The translations under genes were made by a program, and so were the position numbers. Shown in pieces: positions 1-12,456 of a stretch of DNA of 64,000 bases; the stretch's first letter is position 1, and each line of letters opens with the position of its first letter. This DNA is from Sternotherus odoratus (lineage: Eukaryota; Chordata; Testudines; Kinosternidae): contig JAVMKO010000001.1 in assembly GCA_032164245.1 (NCBI GenBank), positions 166,709,434 through 166,773,433 on the forward strand. Direction: 5' to 3'. Under the pieces are notes generated by a model. It was given only the letters and a program-made list of their open reading frames with translations, ran no database searches and had not been told where the DNA came from.

Positions 1-69
1 GAAAAAACCCTGGGTTTTGACCAGCTGCATTATCAAGTTAGTGGCCTACATCGGTAAATAGTCATCATT

Positions 70-300
70 AAGACTAAGATTTTATCATGGTTAATTTTAA
101 TAAAAGTCAAGAGACAGGTCACCGACAGTAAACAAAAATTGATGGAATCTGGTAACCTGTCTGTGACTTTTGCTGCTGTGGCTTCTCGGTTTCCCCGCCA
201 CCATGGTGACTGGGAGCTGTGGGGCTCCCGCTTTGTCCGCGGCATCTGGGAGCTGTAGGGTGACCATACTTCCCAAATTAAAAATGGGACACCCTCAGCT
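70..300. repeat. Palindromic interspersed repeat (family A), degraded copy
   Basis: The arms around 107-122 and 160-175 (AAGTCAAGAGACAGGT and ACCTGTCTGTGACTTT) are nearly complementary and separated by an A-rich loop. The same hairpin recurs in the opposite orientation at 25118-25185. The right part (about 256-295) carries TAGGGTGACCATA, similar to the ends of the MITE at 41094. Probably a non-autonomous DNA element or a composite of two. Boundaries are approximate. Confidence 0.5.
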
Positions 301-1240
301 GCTCGCCTAAGCCATTGGAGAAGGACTTCCTTGGGAGTCTGTTACCTCTCGCTGGAACCTTTCAGGGATCCCCCTCTTCTCTGTCACTGCTGTTGCCGGT
401 CACAGGAACCCTGCCAGGGCTCCATTGGCTGCCAGTGCCAGAGTCCCACATTGCCCCAGGGGCTGAAGAAGAGAATGTCATGGAGGTCTCTTGATGTCAG
501 AGATTCCATGACCTCTGTGACATAAACATAGTCTTAGTGATCACCCCCTTTTTCTCTATTGGCCTGCCAGCTAAAAAGGCCTTAGACCATCTTCATTTTG
601 TCCCTTCTGCAGTACCAACCGCATTATTAGTGCTTAGGCCCTGATGTAAGGAAGCATGTAAGCACATTGACTTCACTAACATGTGCTCAACTACTCTGCT
701 CAGTGTCTTTATAAGTACATAATTAAATAATAAGACAGAGTATGCTACCCCATTGTTATGGATATTTTGTCAAAGAGAGAAAGACTAGAACACATAAATA
801 GGAGCTTAGAGATTATCAAGTTGTTCTTTTTTGTTGTTGTTGTTGTGTAAAACCCACAAACTGTATTGGTTTAATACTTTCTGTTTTCTGCAAATTAAAC
901 AATATTTTCACATAAGCAAAAGGTGCAATGAAGATCGGAGAGTGGGGATATCCCTGATGAAAATAGGTCTTTGTCTTCTTAAAAAGAAAAGACAGGTTGA
1001 TAGAAAGCACATTTCTTACAGTTGCTTAGGAAGTATTGCGTACAAAGATTTTTCTGAATGGTTGGAAAGACCTACCTTGTCCTTTCGTAGGGAGAAGCTT
1101 GGCTACACAGTCCTGAAGTAGACAACACAACAGAGAAGCCAGTGGAAATGATGCCTACATAAAGGACTAAAGATTTACTCCTAGGGAGCTAGCAAAGTGA
1201 CACCAAAATACTTCTTGTTACATTTTCAAAGTGCTAATAA
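301..1240. other. Downstream flank with no recognised feature
   Basis: AT-rich unique-looking sequence downstream of DSCAM. The short open frames here have no recognisable domain and none looks like a gene. A GTT-rich run (827-846) is the only simple repeat. Confidence 0.5.
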
Positions 1241-1313
1241 AGGGCCTGATCGAAAACCTATTGAAGTCAATAGAAAGACTCCCATAGACTTCAATGGGTT
1301 TTGGATCAGGTCT
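1241..1313. repeat. Hairpin MITE fragment with TCAATGGG core (family B)
   Basis: AGGGCCTGATCGAAAACC and its imperfect reverse complement GGTTTTGGATCAGGTCT flank a short loop containing paired TTGAAGTCAATAG and CATAGACTTCAATGGG. Related pieces occur at 17148-17275, 28385-28435, 34640-34690, 35515-35540, 44163-44271 and 46130-46250. Confidence 0.55.
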
Positions 1314-1480
1314 AAAGAGTACACAGAAGGTCCAGTGCTGGTTTTGTTCCAGACACCTCACTCCTTTGCAACAGTCTTGTTCTTTACCCCATTAGCAATG
1401 GATCTCTGAGCAAACCCTAATACATTTTAAAGGCATATCCCTGCCCTCCTTACCTAGGCCAAACTCCATTCTAAATCAAA

Positions 1481-1622
1481 GATGCATAGATTCTAAGGCT
1501 AGAAGGGACCATTGTGATCATCTACTTTGACCTCGTGTATAGCACAGGCCGTAGGAATTCCCTGAATTCATTCCTATTTGAACTAGAGCATCTCTTTTAG
1601 AAAAACATCCACATAGCAAAGT
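1481..1622 (-). repeat. CR1-type LINE 3' end fragment
   Basis: Begins GATGCATAGATTCTAAGGC followed by an AGAAGGGACCATTGTGATCATC block, the reverse complement of the CR1 3' terminus. Sister fragments are at 40086-40265 and 42190-42370. It is a 5'-truncated fossil with no coding capacity. Confidence 0.65.
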
Positions 1623-1747
1623 CAATGAAGATTTTGCCTGTGTAAAGTATATAGGGTGAAGTGCTGAAATAGTTACGGGACATAAAGAAAACCAAGCACA
1701 GCAGAAAGTGATGCAAGCAAAGATCACAAATAAAGGCAGAAGACCCT

Positions 1748-1753
1748 TTTATT
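1748..1753 (-). promoter_or_regulatory. Candidate distal poly(A) signal AATAAA
   Basis: TTTATT on the plus strand reads AATAAA on the DSCAM strand, about 580 nt past the stop codon. Usage is unverified. Confidence 0.35.
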
Positions 1754-2040
1754 TCGCATAGACAAAATGCAAAGAGTGTCTCATTAAATTATTTTAAAAA
1801 AAGAAAAGAAAAACCAAAAGCAAATTGATCCCCCTCCCCCCACGCCACCGATAGCACTCATCCTAATTAACAACAAAACAAAAAGATTGATCAAGGACCC
1901 ATTTTCTAATTAAAAAAAGTGTGCAAACATGACAAAAGACTTTTTGATTTCCCAGATCAATGTCCCTGTTAAATTCACAAATAGGGTGATTTGTTTTCCT
2001 TTTTTTTAATCTTGTGTGATGGAACTTCCAGTTAAAATGT

Positions 2041-2046
2041 TTTATT
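2041..2046 (-). promoter_or_regulatory. Candidate proximal poly(A) signal AATAAA
   Basis: AATAAA on the DSCAM strand, about 290 nt past the stop codon, in AT-rich sequence. It could give a short 3' UTR isoform. Usage is unverified. Confidence 0.35.
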
Positions 2047-2333
2047 TAGTCCTCATGCACTTTGTAGAAAATCAGTAAAAACACAAAAGCTCGTGAAGAT
2101 CAGAAAACTGGACTTCTTTTACCCAAAAATTCAGATGTCCAGTCAGATGAAGCTCACACTCAGACAGAAAAAAAGCAGGAGAGTCTTTGCACTGTCTGTA
2201 GTTTGCATTTTTTTTCAAATATTTTGGCAATCTTCTTTAATTATAAATATTGGAATTCAATAAAAAAGGTAGCTTTGATTGGTTTTTTTTAATTGTAAGT
2301 ATTTACATCCACTGTCCAGCCATGCTCTTTTTG

Positions 2334-2735
<402 letters not shown>

Positions 2736-2989
2736 CTATTTGGCTGACTCAAGCATTTAGGCAGCCATTTCAAAACAAGACTTCCCTGACCCTGTCAGAC
2801 TGTTCATAACACAAAGGCAATGAAGCTGGTCAAAATGTATTTTATTTTGTATGAAAAAAAACGGAAGGACTTTTTTCATTATTTTTGGTCTTTAATGATA
2901 AATTACTACCTTTTTTGGGGAGGGTTTGGTTGTCAAAAACTGGACGCCTTTGATTATTGATCTTTGAAAAATATTTGTTTGGTTTTCAG

Positions 2990-3672
2990 TGACACCCCAG
3001 CACCTGCCCCACTCCAGCAAAAAAGGGTTAAACAGCTCTGGAGAGTCTGTGGCTGGGGGACAGTGGCAAACCCAGGCTGACTGGGGAAGCAGCCACATTT
3101 GGGCCATGCCCCAATCAGGCCACAGATGGCCCTATAAAAGGGCTGAGAGGCAGGAGCTAGGGAGTCTCTCTCCAGGTTAGGAGGGAGCAGGCCTTGGCTG
3201 CTTGTGGAACAGGGTACCTGAGGTGGAATAGTGCTGGGGGGATAGGCAAGGGAGCTCCAGCCTAGCAACTCCACAGGTTGCATGCCCGAAGAGAGGCCTA
3301 AGGAGCGTATTGCGGGCTAGGCAAAGGTAACAGGTCCAAACCCCCTTGACTATGATGACTGGCTGTTCCATGGCAGTCTTTTACACCGCAGTCTGCCCCA
3401 GGGTGCAGGGGCTTGATGATGACTGGCAGTAGCCCTGAACTGAGGCAAGGTGGGGATTAGAGGGTTGGGGGTTCCCCAGGGAGGGAAGACCCAGAGGCAG
3501 AATGTGAGGGTATTGCCAGGGGGCAGCACCTCAGGTAAAAGGGCACCAGGGTCTGTGAAGGACATGCGGACAGCGAGACACTGGCCTGCAGAGGGTGCTC
3601 CAAGCTGGAAGAGCTAGTTCCTGCACAACCAGCAGGAGGTGCCACAAGGGTGAGTCGTTGCACCACTACACT
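2990..3672 (+). mobile_element. Probable solo LTR with TATA box
   Basis: A block that starts TGACACCCCAGC and has a GC-richer U3-like part. It carries a TATA element CCTATAAAAGGGC (3131-3143) about 140 bp in, and ends near GCACCACTACA. The layout (TG start, internal TATA, CA end) and familiar turtle LTR wording suggest a solo endogenous-retrovirus LTR on the plus strand, antisense to DSCAM and only 315 bp upstream of its last exon. I could not confirm a target duplication. No viral coding sequence is present. Confidence 0.45.
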
Positions 3673-3837
3673 CCCCCTCCCCCAGAATTCTGACTAAAGG
3701 TTCCATCTAGCATAAAAATAATTATATAACATTTGGATGAAATAACATTAGGTTATAAATTTAAACATCCCAAAGTTAAAATATAAAAACTGAGGTCCCT
3801 TATAGTAATCTCAATGTGCTGTCTTTGCACAGCCTCT

Positions 3838-4010
3838 ACGTCTTGTGACATCCATCACTGGTCCCCATCACACCATCATCTGAGTGGTAGAGAAGTTCTA
3901 TCATCCCTATGTACAGATGGGGAACTGAGGCACAGAGACTAAATTTGTGGTAGAGCAGGGTATTGAATCTGGCTCTCTAGGTTAGTGGACACCATACTGC
4001 AGCATCTACC
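3838..4010 (-). repeat. MIR-like SINE fragment
   Basis: CAGATGGGGAACTGAGGCACAGAG followed by a diverged tail is the reverse complement of the conserved MIR/CORE-SINE segment. Better preserved relatives are at 53690-53940 and 58380-58590. Confidence 0.55.
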
Positions 4011-4572
4011 TTCCTTTCCTTATGGTGGACATTTAACTACACATATATATTAGCGTACACATTAAAAGAGTAACACAGGGATACAAAATACAACCCCTGA
4101 ACAATTAACACTGTTCAGTTAACATTACTATGAACCCTCACTTCTTTCATCTCCTGACTACTGAGCATTTGTAGTTGTAGCCAATAATGCTACACTGAGG
4201 GGAATTTATGATTGCACACATCCTCCCATCATTTTTTTGCAGGCAAGGGGTTTCATATAGAGCTAGGGAGTGGGGCAGAAGATGTAGGGTATTCTTGTTC
4301 TTATGTATGCATCTGCTCACCTGCTAGCCCTGCTACACAAATCAGTTTAATTTAATCTAATATTGTTTTATTCTTTCATAGACTGAATTGCTAAAATTCA
4401 AGACGACCAGAAAAAAGAAGCAAATTTAAAGCACGTCTCCTTCCAAAAAGCTTTGATGTTGAAGATGTATCCATGAGTGATGATGGTGGGAAATACCTTC
4501 AGATCTGGATTCTTGATATAGCACGATAATGACAATTAATCTCTTTTGGGCATCCACAGCCACATAACTGAA

Positions 4573-4716
4573 GAGCTCTACACTGCACCTCTCAGGGTTC
4601 CAGAGTCTGGGCTACACTGTAATTAAAGAGCTCCCTAGCCTTGCAAGCCTCATGAGCCTGAATCAGCTGGCGTGGGACAGCCACAGGTATCTAACTGCTA
4701 TGTAGACATACCCTAA
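4573..4716. repeat. MITE-like repeat ending in TGTAGACATACCCTA
   Basis: Bounded by CTCTACACTGCA and TGCTATGTAGACATACCCTA, with internal GCCTCATGAGCCTGAATCAGCTGGC. This is a short non-autonomous DNA-element type in which 'chromosome-style' GTCTACACTGCA ends face each other. Boundaries are approximate. Confidence 0.5.
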
Positions 4717-6862
4717 AAGGGGATGAGAGTTCTCAGAAGCTTATGGTTTCTATTACAATACCATGGCAACCGCTTCCGCCATCCCCTTCCACTAGAATGG
4801 ATTTAGATAAATTGGAGAACAGCATTTTCACATGTCAAAGTACCTCTGTAAATGGATATCATTCCCTTCAGGGTTGTGTGTAAAATGACACCTGCATTTA
4901 TAAAATGAATGCATGCCGCATGTTTTAAGTACATGTCTTTTTTAGCACAAAGAATAGTACATACACCTGAACTGTTGGAAATGGCAGAAATACAGGCCGG
5001 TCCGTGTCAGTATCATAAACAGCAGAGGACTTCTTGATACCATGTTGCAGAGAGAGTTTGATGTGGACACAGTGGCAAAGTGCGAACACATGCATGGAAT
5101 TAAGCAAGAGGCTGCAACTTTTATTAAACTTTAACACAAGGGAGGGGCGCTACCCACCAATCACCCTTACTCTCCTATATGTAGTTGGTTCCAGGACTCC
5201 TTACTAGATGACCCATAACATGAGGTGACTCTCCTCAGCCTACCTCCCAGGACTCAGCTCTTGCTCCCTGAGTCCTAGCACCTTCCCCTCTGTTACAGGG
5301 ATAGAGGGTGAAGCCCAAGGCCCATTGCCCAAATCGCAGGTCTTTCACCTCTTGGAACTGTTCATTTTATTGTCACTGAAAACTGGCCACAAGTTGAGAT
5401 GGATAAACAACTCCACTCAAGAACCTCATTTAGGTAGGAAACATGATCCTATCTAATGCACGGTGGCTTGAACATGCTGTGAAGAATGCAAAAATCTCAC
5501 TGGTCCTCTGCCAAATAGACATGGGAGAAAAAAATCCTTCCTGACCCCCTCAACAGGTAATTGGCTAGATCTGCAGCATCTGTCAGGCCAGGTTCCCATT
5601 CTTGGTTTGGGTGGATAGGGTGGGTTGCTGGAATAGAGCTGAATAGGGCTCCACATGGCCCCTGAACTGGACTGAATTCTGGGAGATGGGGAATCAGCAC
5701 CCCTCTCCTTGAGCTGGCCAATGGGTGCCAAAGACTCCCATGGGAGGAGCTACGTATTGTGCGTTGGCAAGTTCCTCCCTCACTTGCTCCTGGGACTGTC
5801 CTGGCCCCGTCTGTTGATGCGGGTGGGTGGTATTTTTGACTAATCAAACTGAAAGTTGCCCCATACCTTAAAATAAAGCAGATTCTTTACATTGTCCTAA
5901 AAGTAAAGGCAATGTTATTGTTATCTAAAAGATAAACAGCTTCTAATCTATTCAAGATTTAAAGTCAGGGACAAAAAAATTGCTGAGAAGTTATATTTGG
6001 AGAGAATCGCAGTTTATTCCTGTGGATCTCCTGCAGGCACTGTCTGGCACCATATGTTTTATTCTAGTTACATTTCCAATACAGATGTACAGTACACTGT
6101 ATTTAACCCCCACATAGTAGGATGTAGTGCATGTCTCAGGATTCAGTTGATATACTGCAGCATCATTTATACAAGAACAGGAAAAACAGTGTGTGCCCAT
6201 AATCATATGGTTACCACTTAGAAGATGAAAGGCAAATTGTCAAGGCCCCAGTAATTACTACTTTACATTTCACTGATACCTCATCCCAAGCAGTTTACAT
6301 GTACACGAGTCACTTTAACTACTGCGGGACTGCAGCCACCTCAAGGGTGACGTCTGCCAGCACACAGCTACACCGCTCAGCTGGTAAGGACAGAAAGTGA
6401 ACAACAGTGTATGCAATTGAAATGGGAGGAAGAATTATGGTAGATGGTACGTAATTACCCGTTCAGGACTTTGGGAGTCACACCTTTATGCTTGCGAACA
6501 TTTTGAGGTTATTAGCCATCAGGACCTGGGTTTTATGTTGCATCTGAACAATGCCACATTCAGCAGCACAGAGCCCTTTAACACCATGTTGGAACATGGG
6601 TTCCATATGATTCAGGGAATGAGCGCCACCTACTGTACTGAATCACCAATACCATTTTCTGCAGCAATGGCTTTTTCCCTGGAGATCACTCTCATCATAG
6701 TGATGATTTTAGCACACTTAACTCCTATTACCCACAATCAAGATTATACAGCTGTACCACTTCATTAACAGTAGCATGAAACTGGTCATGTCTTAAATAT
6801 GCCATACAAACTGGCTATTTATCCCCACCGCTGCTTGTACTATATGTTCCACAGTATAGTTT

Positions 6863-7092
6863 ATAAAGAAAGCAAGGAATACTTGTAGCACCTTAGAGAC
6901 TAACTAGTTTATTTCAGCATAAGCTTTCGTGAGCTATAGCTCACTTCGTCAGATGCATAGAATGGAACATCCGACGAAGTGAGCTATAGCTCACAAAAGC
7001 TTATGCTGAAATAAACTAGTTAGTCTCTAAGGTGCTACAAGTATTCCTCACTTTCTTTATGGATACAGATTAACACGGCTGTTATTCTTGAA
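6863..7092 (-). repeat. Fold-back SINE-like repeat (copy 1)
   Basis: Minus-orientation copy (about 6970-7092) of a pol III SINE-like family, recognisable from its head AGCCGTGTTAATCTGTATCC. Its 3' half is duplicated head-to-head as an inverted copy at 6863-6960. Arms of about 90 bp pair almost perfectly around a short spacer near 6961-6970. The copy at 62531-62722 has the same topology. I cannot give a confirmed family name; tRNA-derived turtle SINEs are the nearest fit. Confidence 0.7.
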
Positions 7093-7539
7093 CCTGTCAG
7101 TATAGTGTATGAAACTGTAACAAGCTCAGAGTGAAATCCAGATCTTGGATTATTGGCAGACCCCAACTCTCATATTAAATATGCATTTCAATCACTTACC
7201 ACATTGCTGCTTCCTGGGACTAGTGAATTAATCATGGATTGTAAAAAAGAAAAGTGTTTAACTTCATCTAGCTGAAGTTTTACTTTCAAGGTGCTGTATA
7301 GAAAACAATATATGTACACATTTGAGAGCTTTCTGGACTACATGAAAAAAAGAGCTTTCTCTGAATCCACTTCTGATAGGAGAATCTTTAATCTTTGCAA
7401 ACAATATTCAGCAATTTTCATAGTAATTTGCATATGAAGGTGTGCACAATTTTAACAGGATTGTATTAATACATCACAAACTAAGAAGTGCAACTAGATA
7501 CAACCTAGATGGAGCTACTATAAGGTAGGTGCATAACTG

Positions 7540-8563
7540 ATTGGAAAATCATTCCTAGAGAGTAGATATCAGTGGCTGACAGTTATGCTGGAAGGGCATA
7601 AAGAGTGGGATCCTGCAGGGATCAGTTCTGGGTCCAGTTCTGTTCAATATCTTCATCAGTGATTTAGATAATAGCATAGAGAGTACACTTATTAAGGCTG
7701 TGGATGATACCAAGCTGGGAGGGGTTCCAAGTGCTTTGGAGGATAGGATTAAAATTCAAAATGATCTGGACAAAATGGAGAAATGGTCTGAAGTAAATAG
7801 GATGAAATGCAATAAGGACAAAAGCAAAGTACTCCACGTAGGAAGGAACAAGCAGTTGCACACACACAAAATGGGAAATGCTTGCCTAGGAAGGAGCACT
7901 GCGGAAAGGGATCTGGGGGTCATAGTGGATCACAAGCTAAATATGAGTCAACAGTGTAACACTGTTGCAAAAAAAGTGAACATTATTCTGGGATGTATTA
8001 GCAGGAGTGTTGTAAGCAAGACACGAGAAGCAATTCTTCTGCTCTACTCCACGCTGAATATGTCTCTATTGGAGTCTTGTGTCCAATTCTAGGTGCCATA
8101 TTTCAGGAAAGATGTGCACAAATTGGAGAAAGTCCAGAGAAGAGCAACAAAAATTATTAAAGGTCTAGAAAATATGACCTATGAGGGAAGATCGAAAAAA
8201 CTGGGTTTGTTTAGTTCAGAGAAGAGACGACGGAGAGGGGACATGATAAACTACATAAAAGGAGGAGGGAGAAAAATTGTTCTTCTTAACCTCAGAGGAT
8301 AGGACAAGAAGCAATGGTCTTAAATTGCAGCAAGGGTGGTTTAGGTTGGACATTAGGAAAAACTTCCTAACTGTCAGGGTGGTTAAGCACTGGAATAAAT
8401 TGTCTAGGGAGGTTGTGGAACCTCCATCATTGAAGGTTTTTAAGAGCCGGTTATACAAACACCTGTCAGTGATGGTTTAGATAATACTTAGTCCTGCCTT
8501 GAGTGCAGGGGACTGGACTAGATGACCTTTCGAGGTCACTTCCAGTTCCATGATTCTATGATT
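7540..8563 (+). mobile_element. 5'-truncated CR1 LINE (ORF2 C-terminal part and 3' end)
   Basis: Three broken frames (7700-8092, 8093-8302, 8277-8480) read through the end of the CR1 reverse transcriptase. They show an ADDT-like motif degraded to VDDTKLGG, then [46 protein letters not shown] and [13 protein letters not shown]. This is the usual C-terminal order of CR1 ORF2. It is followed by the CR1 3' UTR with ACTGGACTAGATGACCTTTCG and the ATTCTATGATTC terminal repeats. Stops and shifts show it is dead. It lies antisense to DSCAM in the last intron. Confidence 0.88.
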
Positions 8564-9520
8564 CCCTAAACACAGTGTGTCATCTTATCTTGGTTTTACT
8601 TTGAACACAAACTATTTTGTGTGATGTGCACATTTTCATATTGTAATGAAGCAGTAGTTTTTGTAACAAGAAAGAAGCATCATTCCCTGCAACTTCTAAG
8701 ATAAACAGATGATTAAAAGTGTTGAAAAGAAAACTTTCAAGAATCTAATTTTCCCTCCACTCCTACTTGCTAGGACTGGAGCCATATCATGGCATGAAAA
8801 ATGTCTTTGATTTGTTAGAACTAATATTTCTGACTGAAAAACAGTCTTTGAAATATGACCCCAGGGGCGTACTTTAGCTTCCTAAATCAAGGGTGAGGGT
8901 ATTTTAAGAAGATTAAAAAGGATAGGCGAGCCAGGACTACAGATATAACATGGCAAGATTTCATTTCTCATATTTCCAGATACATTAGTATATTTGTTTT
9001 TTTTGTTTGCTCCTACTCTGCCAAAGTTGAATTCAGTTGAATGTTAAATTTTTCAAGCAAAGTGTTATGAAGTTTTAAGATGGTTCATTGCTTTTGATGC
9101 TCTAATTACCTCTTTTCAGTGCTGTGTGCGCCTTATTAGCAATGAAAGCAAACCTTTCAATTGCGTAAGCACTGCAAATGAATACATTTAATAATTTATG
9201 CATTTAGGCTTAATTAGTACAAAAGCCATTCAGAATCTATAGCTTTCTGGTGGGTTTAAAAATAAGAGATATACTGCCTGTGGAAAAATGGAGTATGTAC
9301 ATCAATAATAATCATCCATTCAAATACGAACCCCGCAATTTAACTGAGCATTGACTTTGTCCTTCCTTCTTTGTCCTACCTCTACAGCAGTTGAAATAGT
9401 TCAAACACTACATGTTATGAAGTGATATCTTCTAGAAAATTAAAATATCCAAATACTGTGACTTCCCTACATGCATTTATCATTTACAATATCTTTTTCC
9501 CAGAAAAGGGATGTTTCCTA

Positions 9521-9791
9521 AGGCTGTGACTGCACTGCAAAATAGGTGTGTTTACACTGAGAGAGCTAACTTGATGGAAAATCCTAGCTGGGATGGGTAA
9601 TTGTTACCTTCATGCAGCTAAAGGAGGTCAGATCCAGGCTTGACTGGCTACAATGAGATAAAAAATACTTATGCTTTTCCTTCACTAGGATTTTACAGTG
9701 AGATAGCTATTTTGATCCAAACAAAACTAAACTGCCAATTAGCTCAAACGCAAACCAAGCCCACACCTTTTTACCTGTGAAGACATAGCCT
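9521..9791. repeat. Palindromic MITE
   Basis: Ends AGGCTGTGACTGCACTGC and GAAGACATAGCCTG are imperfect inverted repeats. Internally, GTTTACACTGAGAGAGCTAA faces TTTACAGTGAGATAGCTA, giving a near-palindromic element of about 270 bp. Confidence 0.55.
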
Positions 9792-10795
9792 GAGTATCCT
9801 TCAAACTTCAGAAAGTTCCTCCACCTTTTTTTTAATACTGTTCCACACAAGATAAGGGTCTGAGCCAGGCTCATTGGAGTCTTGTAGACTGTAAAAAGAT
9901 ACCCTTTCAGGTATGCAGTATATGTGTGGTGTGTCTAATGGATCATGACTTTGCCAAATCAACACCAATTTTCACCCAAATGTCCCAAAGTATTTCTCCT
10001 CAATGATGACCATTTTCCTGACAAATTTCAACATTCTAGCTCCACCTTTTGAGGTGTGAAATGGGTTCAAACAAAGGGAGCAAGATTTTGAATGATCAAA
10101 AAGGGTTTTCATTCTCAAATATGGCTAAACAGTTTTCATTCAAACATTAAAAAAAATTCAGCTTGGCTGATTGCAGGCCTAGGAAACATCAGTTCGAAAG
10201 AGACTTTTCAGAACGTTACAAGTGGCTGAAAATTGGGGGTCAGGAAATTCTTAGGTAGCCTAGCTGTAATACTTCTTACAATTGTTACTGTCAGTATTTT
10301 GAAATGAGATCTTGTGCCGGCATTGTCTGTTTTATGCTGCACTGAACCAATAGAGTTGTCTGTTTTGCATTACAATAATTTCCATAGCAACAGGCTATGG
10401 AGTTATAATAATCACCAGGAATAACTGGAGCTATGAGAAAGAAAAAGCCTCTATTCAAACACAAATCTCTTAGGGTTAGATAGTGCTCATATTTTACCCA
10501 ACTGAGAAGGGTAGTAAGGATCAGCCTTGTGCCTCCTTGCTTGGCCTACACAGATCTTGAGGTTGAGTTTGATGGAGTATTCACTTGCTTTGTGAATACT
10601 AGTCCCAGGGAACAAATGGGGAGGGAGAAACTCTGCTTCCTCCCATTCTTACTTACTGGCAGAGTAACTGGCCAGCCATAAAGGGGAAATAAGCTGAGCT
10701 AATGTTGCTTATCCTCTTTCACAGGAAAAGGGGATCACCTGTTCCAGGCAAGTAAAAATTATGTCACTCCTTACTAAGAACTGAGTCTCAGAGTA

Positions 10796-11075
10796 TGTCT
10801 ACACTGCAATTGGGAAGTGCGATACCCTGCATAGACATACATGTGCTAGCTCCGCTTGAGCTAGCACCTAAAAAAGAGCTGTGTGTCCGCAGTTGCATAG
10901 GCTACCTGCCCAAGTACAGTCCTACCTGACCCCTTGGGTACATAGTTGGGCAGCTAACCTGAGACACCCCGTGTCACCGTGGTCACACTGCTATTTTTAG
11001 TGTGAGAGCTTGAGCAGAGCTAGTGCGAATCTGTCTACCTGTGCGGGGAATTACACCACCCACCTGCTGCGTCAA
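10796..11075. repeat. Palindromic MITE with GCTAGC-centred arms
   Basis: AGTATGTCTACACTGCAATTGGG at the left pairs loosely with the GTCTACCTGTGCGGGGAATTACA region at the right. Inner blocks GTGCTAGCTCCGCTTGAGCTAGCAC and the TATTTTTAGTGTGAGAGCTTGAGCAGAGCTAG segment are also inverted relatives. Diverged and non-coding. Confidence 0.55.
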
Positions 11076-12379
11076 CTTACCCACAGGCTCAATTTAGCCC
11101 TTAAAGAAAAGGAAAAGGAAAAAGATTAGAAAAATATTAGCCAAATATTTTTTAAATGTTCCTTTTTTTCAAGACTTCTCCAGCGTGCAAGTCGCTCTAA
11201 GTGATTTATTTTCATTGGATTGGAAATGAAACAAAATGCTGTGTTCAAGCAGGGAATGAACACAGCCAGGGTGTTTTTAATTAATATACTAATATGGAAA
11301 ATTGAACAGAGGACAGAGTGTTCAAACAGGACCCCACTGTGTGCTGAGAACTAGTTGAAAGGGAAGTGAAATTTTCCCATGCAAATAAATGACTGCTCAA
11401 CTGAACAGAGCCCTCAACTAGCACTTAAGCAAATGGAGCTGTCAGATAGCAATGGGCTACGGAAACCTACGTTCTTTTTGGCACTTCAGAGCACATGGGG
11501 CGACCTCTGGCCCTCTAACAAAACAGGCAGGGTGACTGAACAACAGATGAAACAATCTTTCAATGTTAATAGGAAGCTTTCCAGAACACGTGCTTTGTAG
11601 CAGCCCCAGAGCATGGTTTGGATGCTGAATCCCTTAGGTAAGCCTAAGCCAGAAGAGGAAGTGTAACCGCATGCTTTATACCACAGCATTTGACTTTCTT
11701 TCTGCATGGGAGAGAAAGAGAACCCGTGGGGAAGAGATGGATCTTAGCTGCATGGTCTGTGCAGAGAGCCAAGCAGGGTAACTCAATTAGAAAGACCCAG
11801 AAACCTCCAGACCAGGTTGTGTAGTTACTAGCCTTGCTCAATAACTGTTCTGAGGCTGTATAGGATATTTTCATTGAGGGCCACTTACCCTAGTAGCTCT
11901 CTGAGTGTGGAGCCAATCAGAGAGGGGGTGAAGAAGGTTATTAGCAGAGGCATTGAAAACAGCCTTGTTGACTGACTCAGTGACTGATTGGCATAGGACC
12001 AAGAAACGTGACTGCTGTGGGGGTTGGGTCCCAATCCCTGTACTACTTTGGATACAGACTTTTGTTTCATCAGCAACTGTGAGGCCCAATCAGCTATTAA
12101 CCCAAGGACTGGAATGCCGCTCACTGTGGAGATCCCCAGGCTGTTTGTTTGCTGACAGGGCTCTGAAGTGCTTGAAGGACTGAGGTGCTGGCAATCTCCT
12201 CTAGCTTGAAAGACTACAGGTGATACATGCTATATACTATGGTCACACTATAAAGACTGAGAAATCATCTTGGAGAGGAGCTCAGAGGGGAATGTGTCTT
12301 GACGTGTGTGCCGAAGTATAGCAGTGTTATGTCGAAACCTTATATTTGAATCTTTGAAACAAAACAAAAGGGAGATAAA

Positions 12380-12456
12380 ACTTAGTCCTGCTGTGAGTGC
12401 AGAAGACTGGACTAGATGACCTCTCAAGGTCCCTTCCTGTTCTATGAGTCTATGAA
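12380..12456 (+). repeat. CR1 LINE 3' terminus
   Basis: GACTGGACTAGATGACCTCT followed by CAAGGTCCCTTCC and a TCTATGAGTCTATGA tail matches the last 80 bp of the CR1 at 7540-8563. Confidence 0.75.

Larger units (their letters stand above)
1730..2333 (-). other. DSCAM: Candidate DSCAM 3' UTR
   Basis: The sequence immediately after the DSCAM stop is AT-rich and free of recognised repeats. On the gene strand it offers AATAAA hexamers at 2041-2046 and 1748-1753. The lower boundary assumes cleavage shortly after the distal hexamer; longer 3' UTRs cannot be excluded from sequence alone. Confidence 0.45.

Noticed and set aside
5453..5847. Two overlapping minus frames of 92 and 116 codons
   Set aside because: Different registers of the same block, no domain; possibly an unassigned repeat.
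6535..6768. 77-codon frame with hydrophobic segments
   Set aside because: Isolated, no splice context, no family recognised, and located deep in an intron on the antisense strand.
6863..7092. CRISPR-like or attachment-site reading of the inverted repeats
   Set aside because: The genome is vertebrate; the repeats are arms of one SINE-like element and not regularly spaced.
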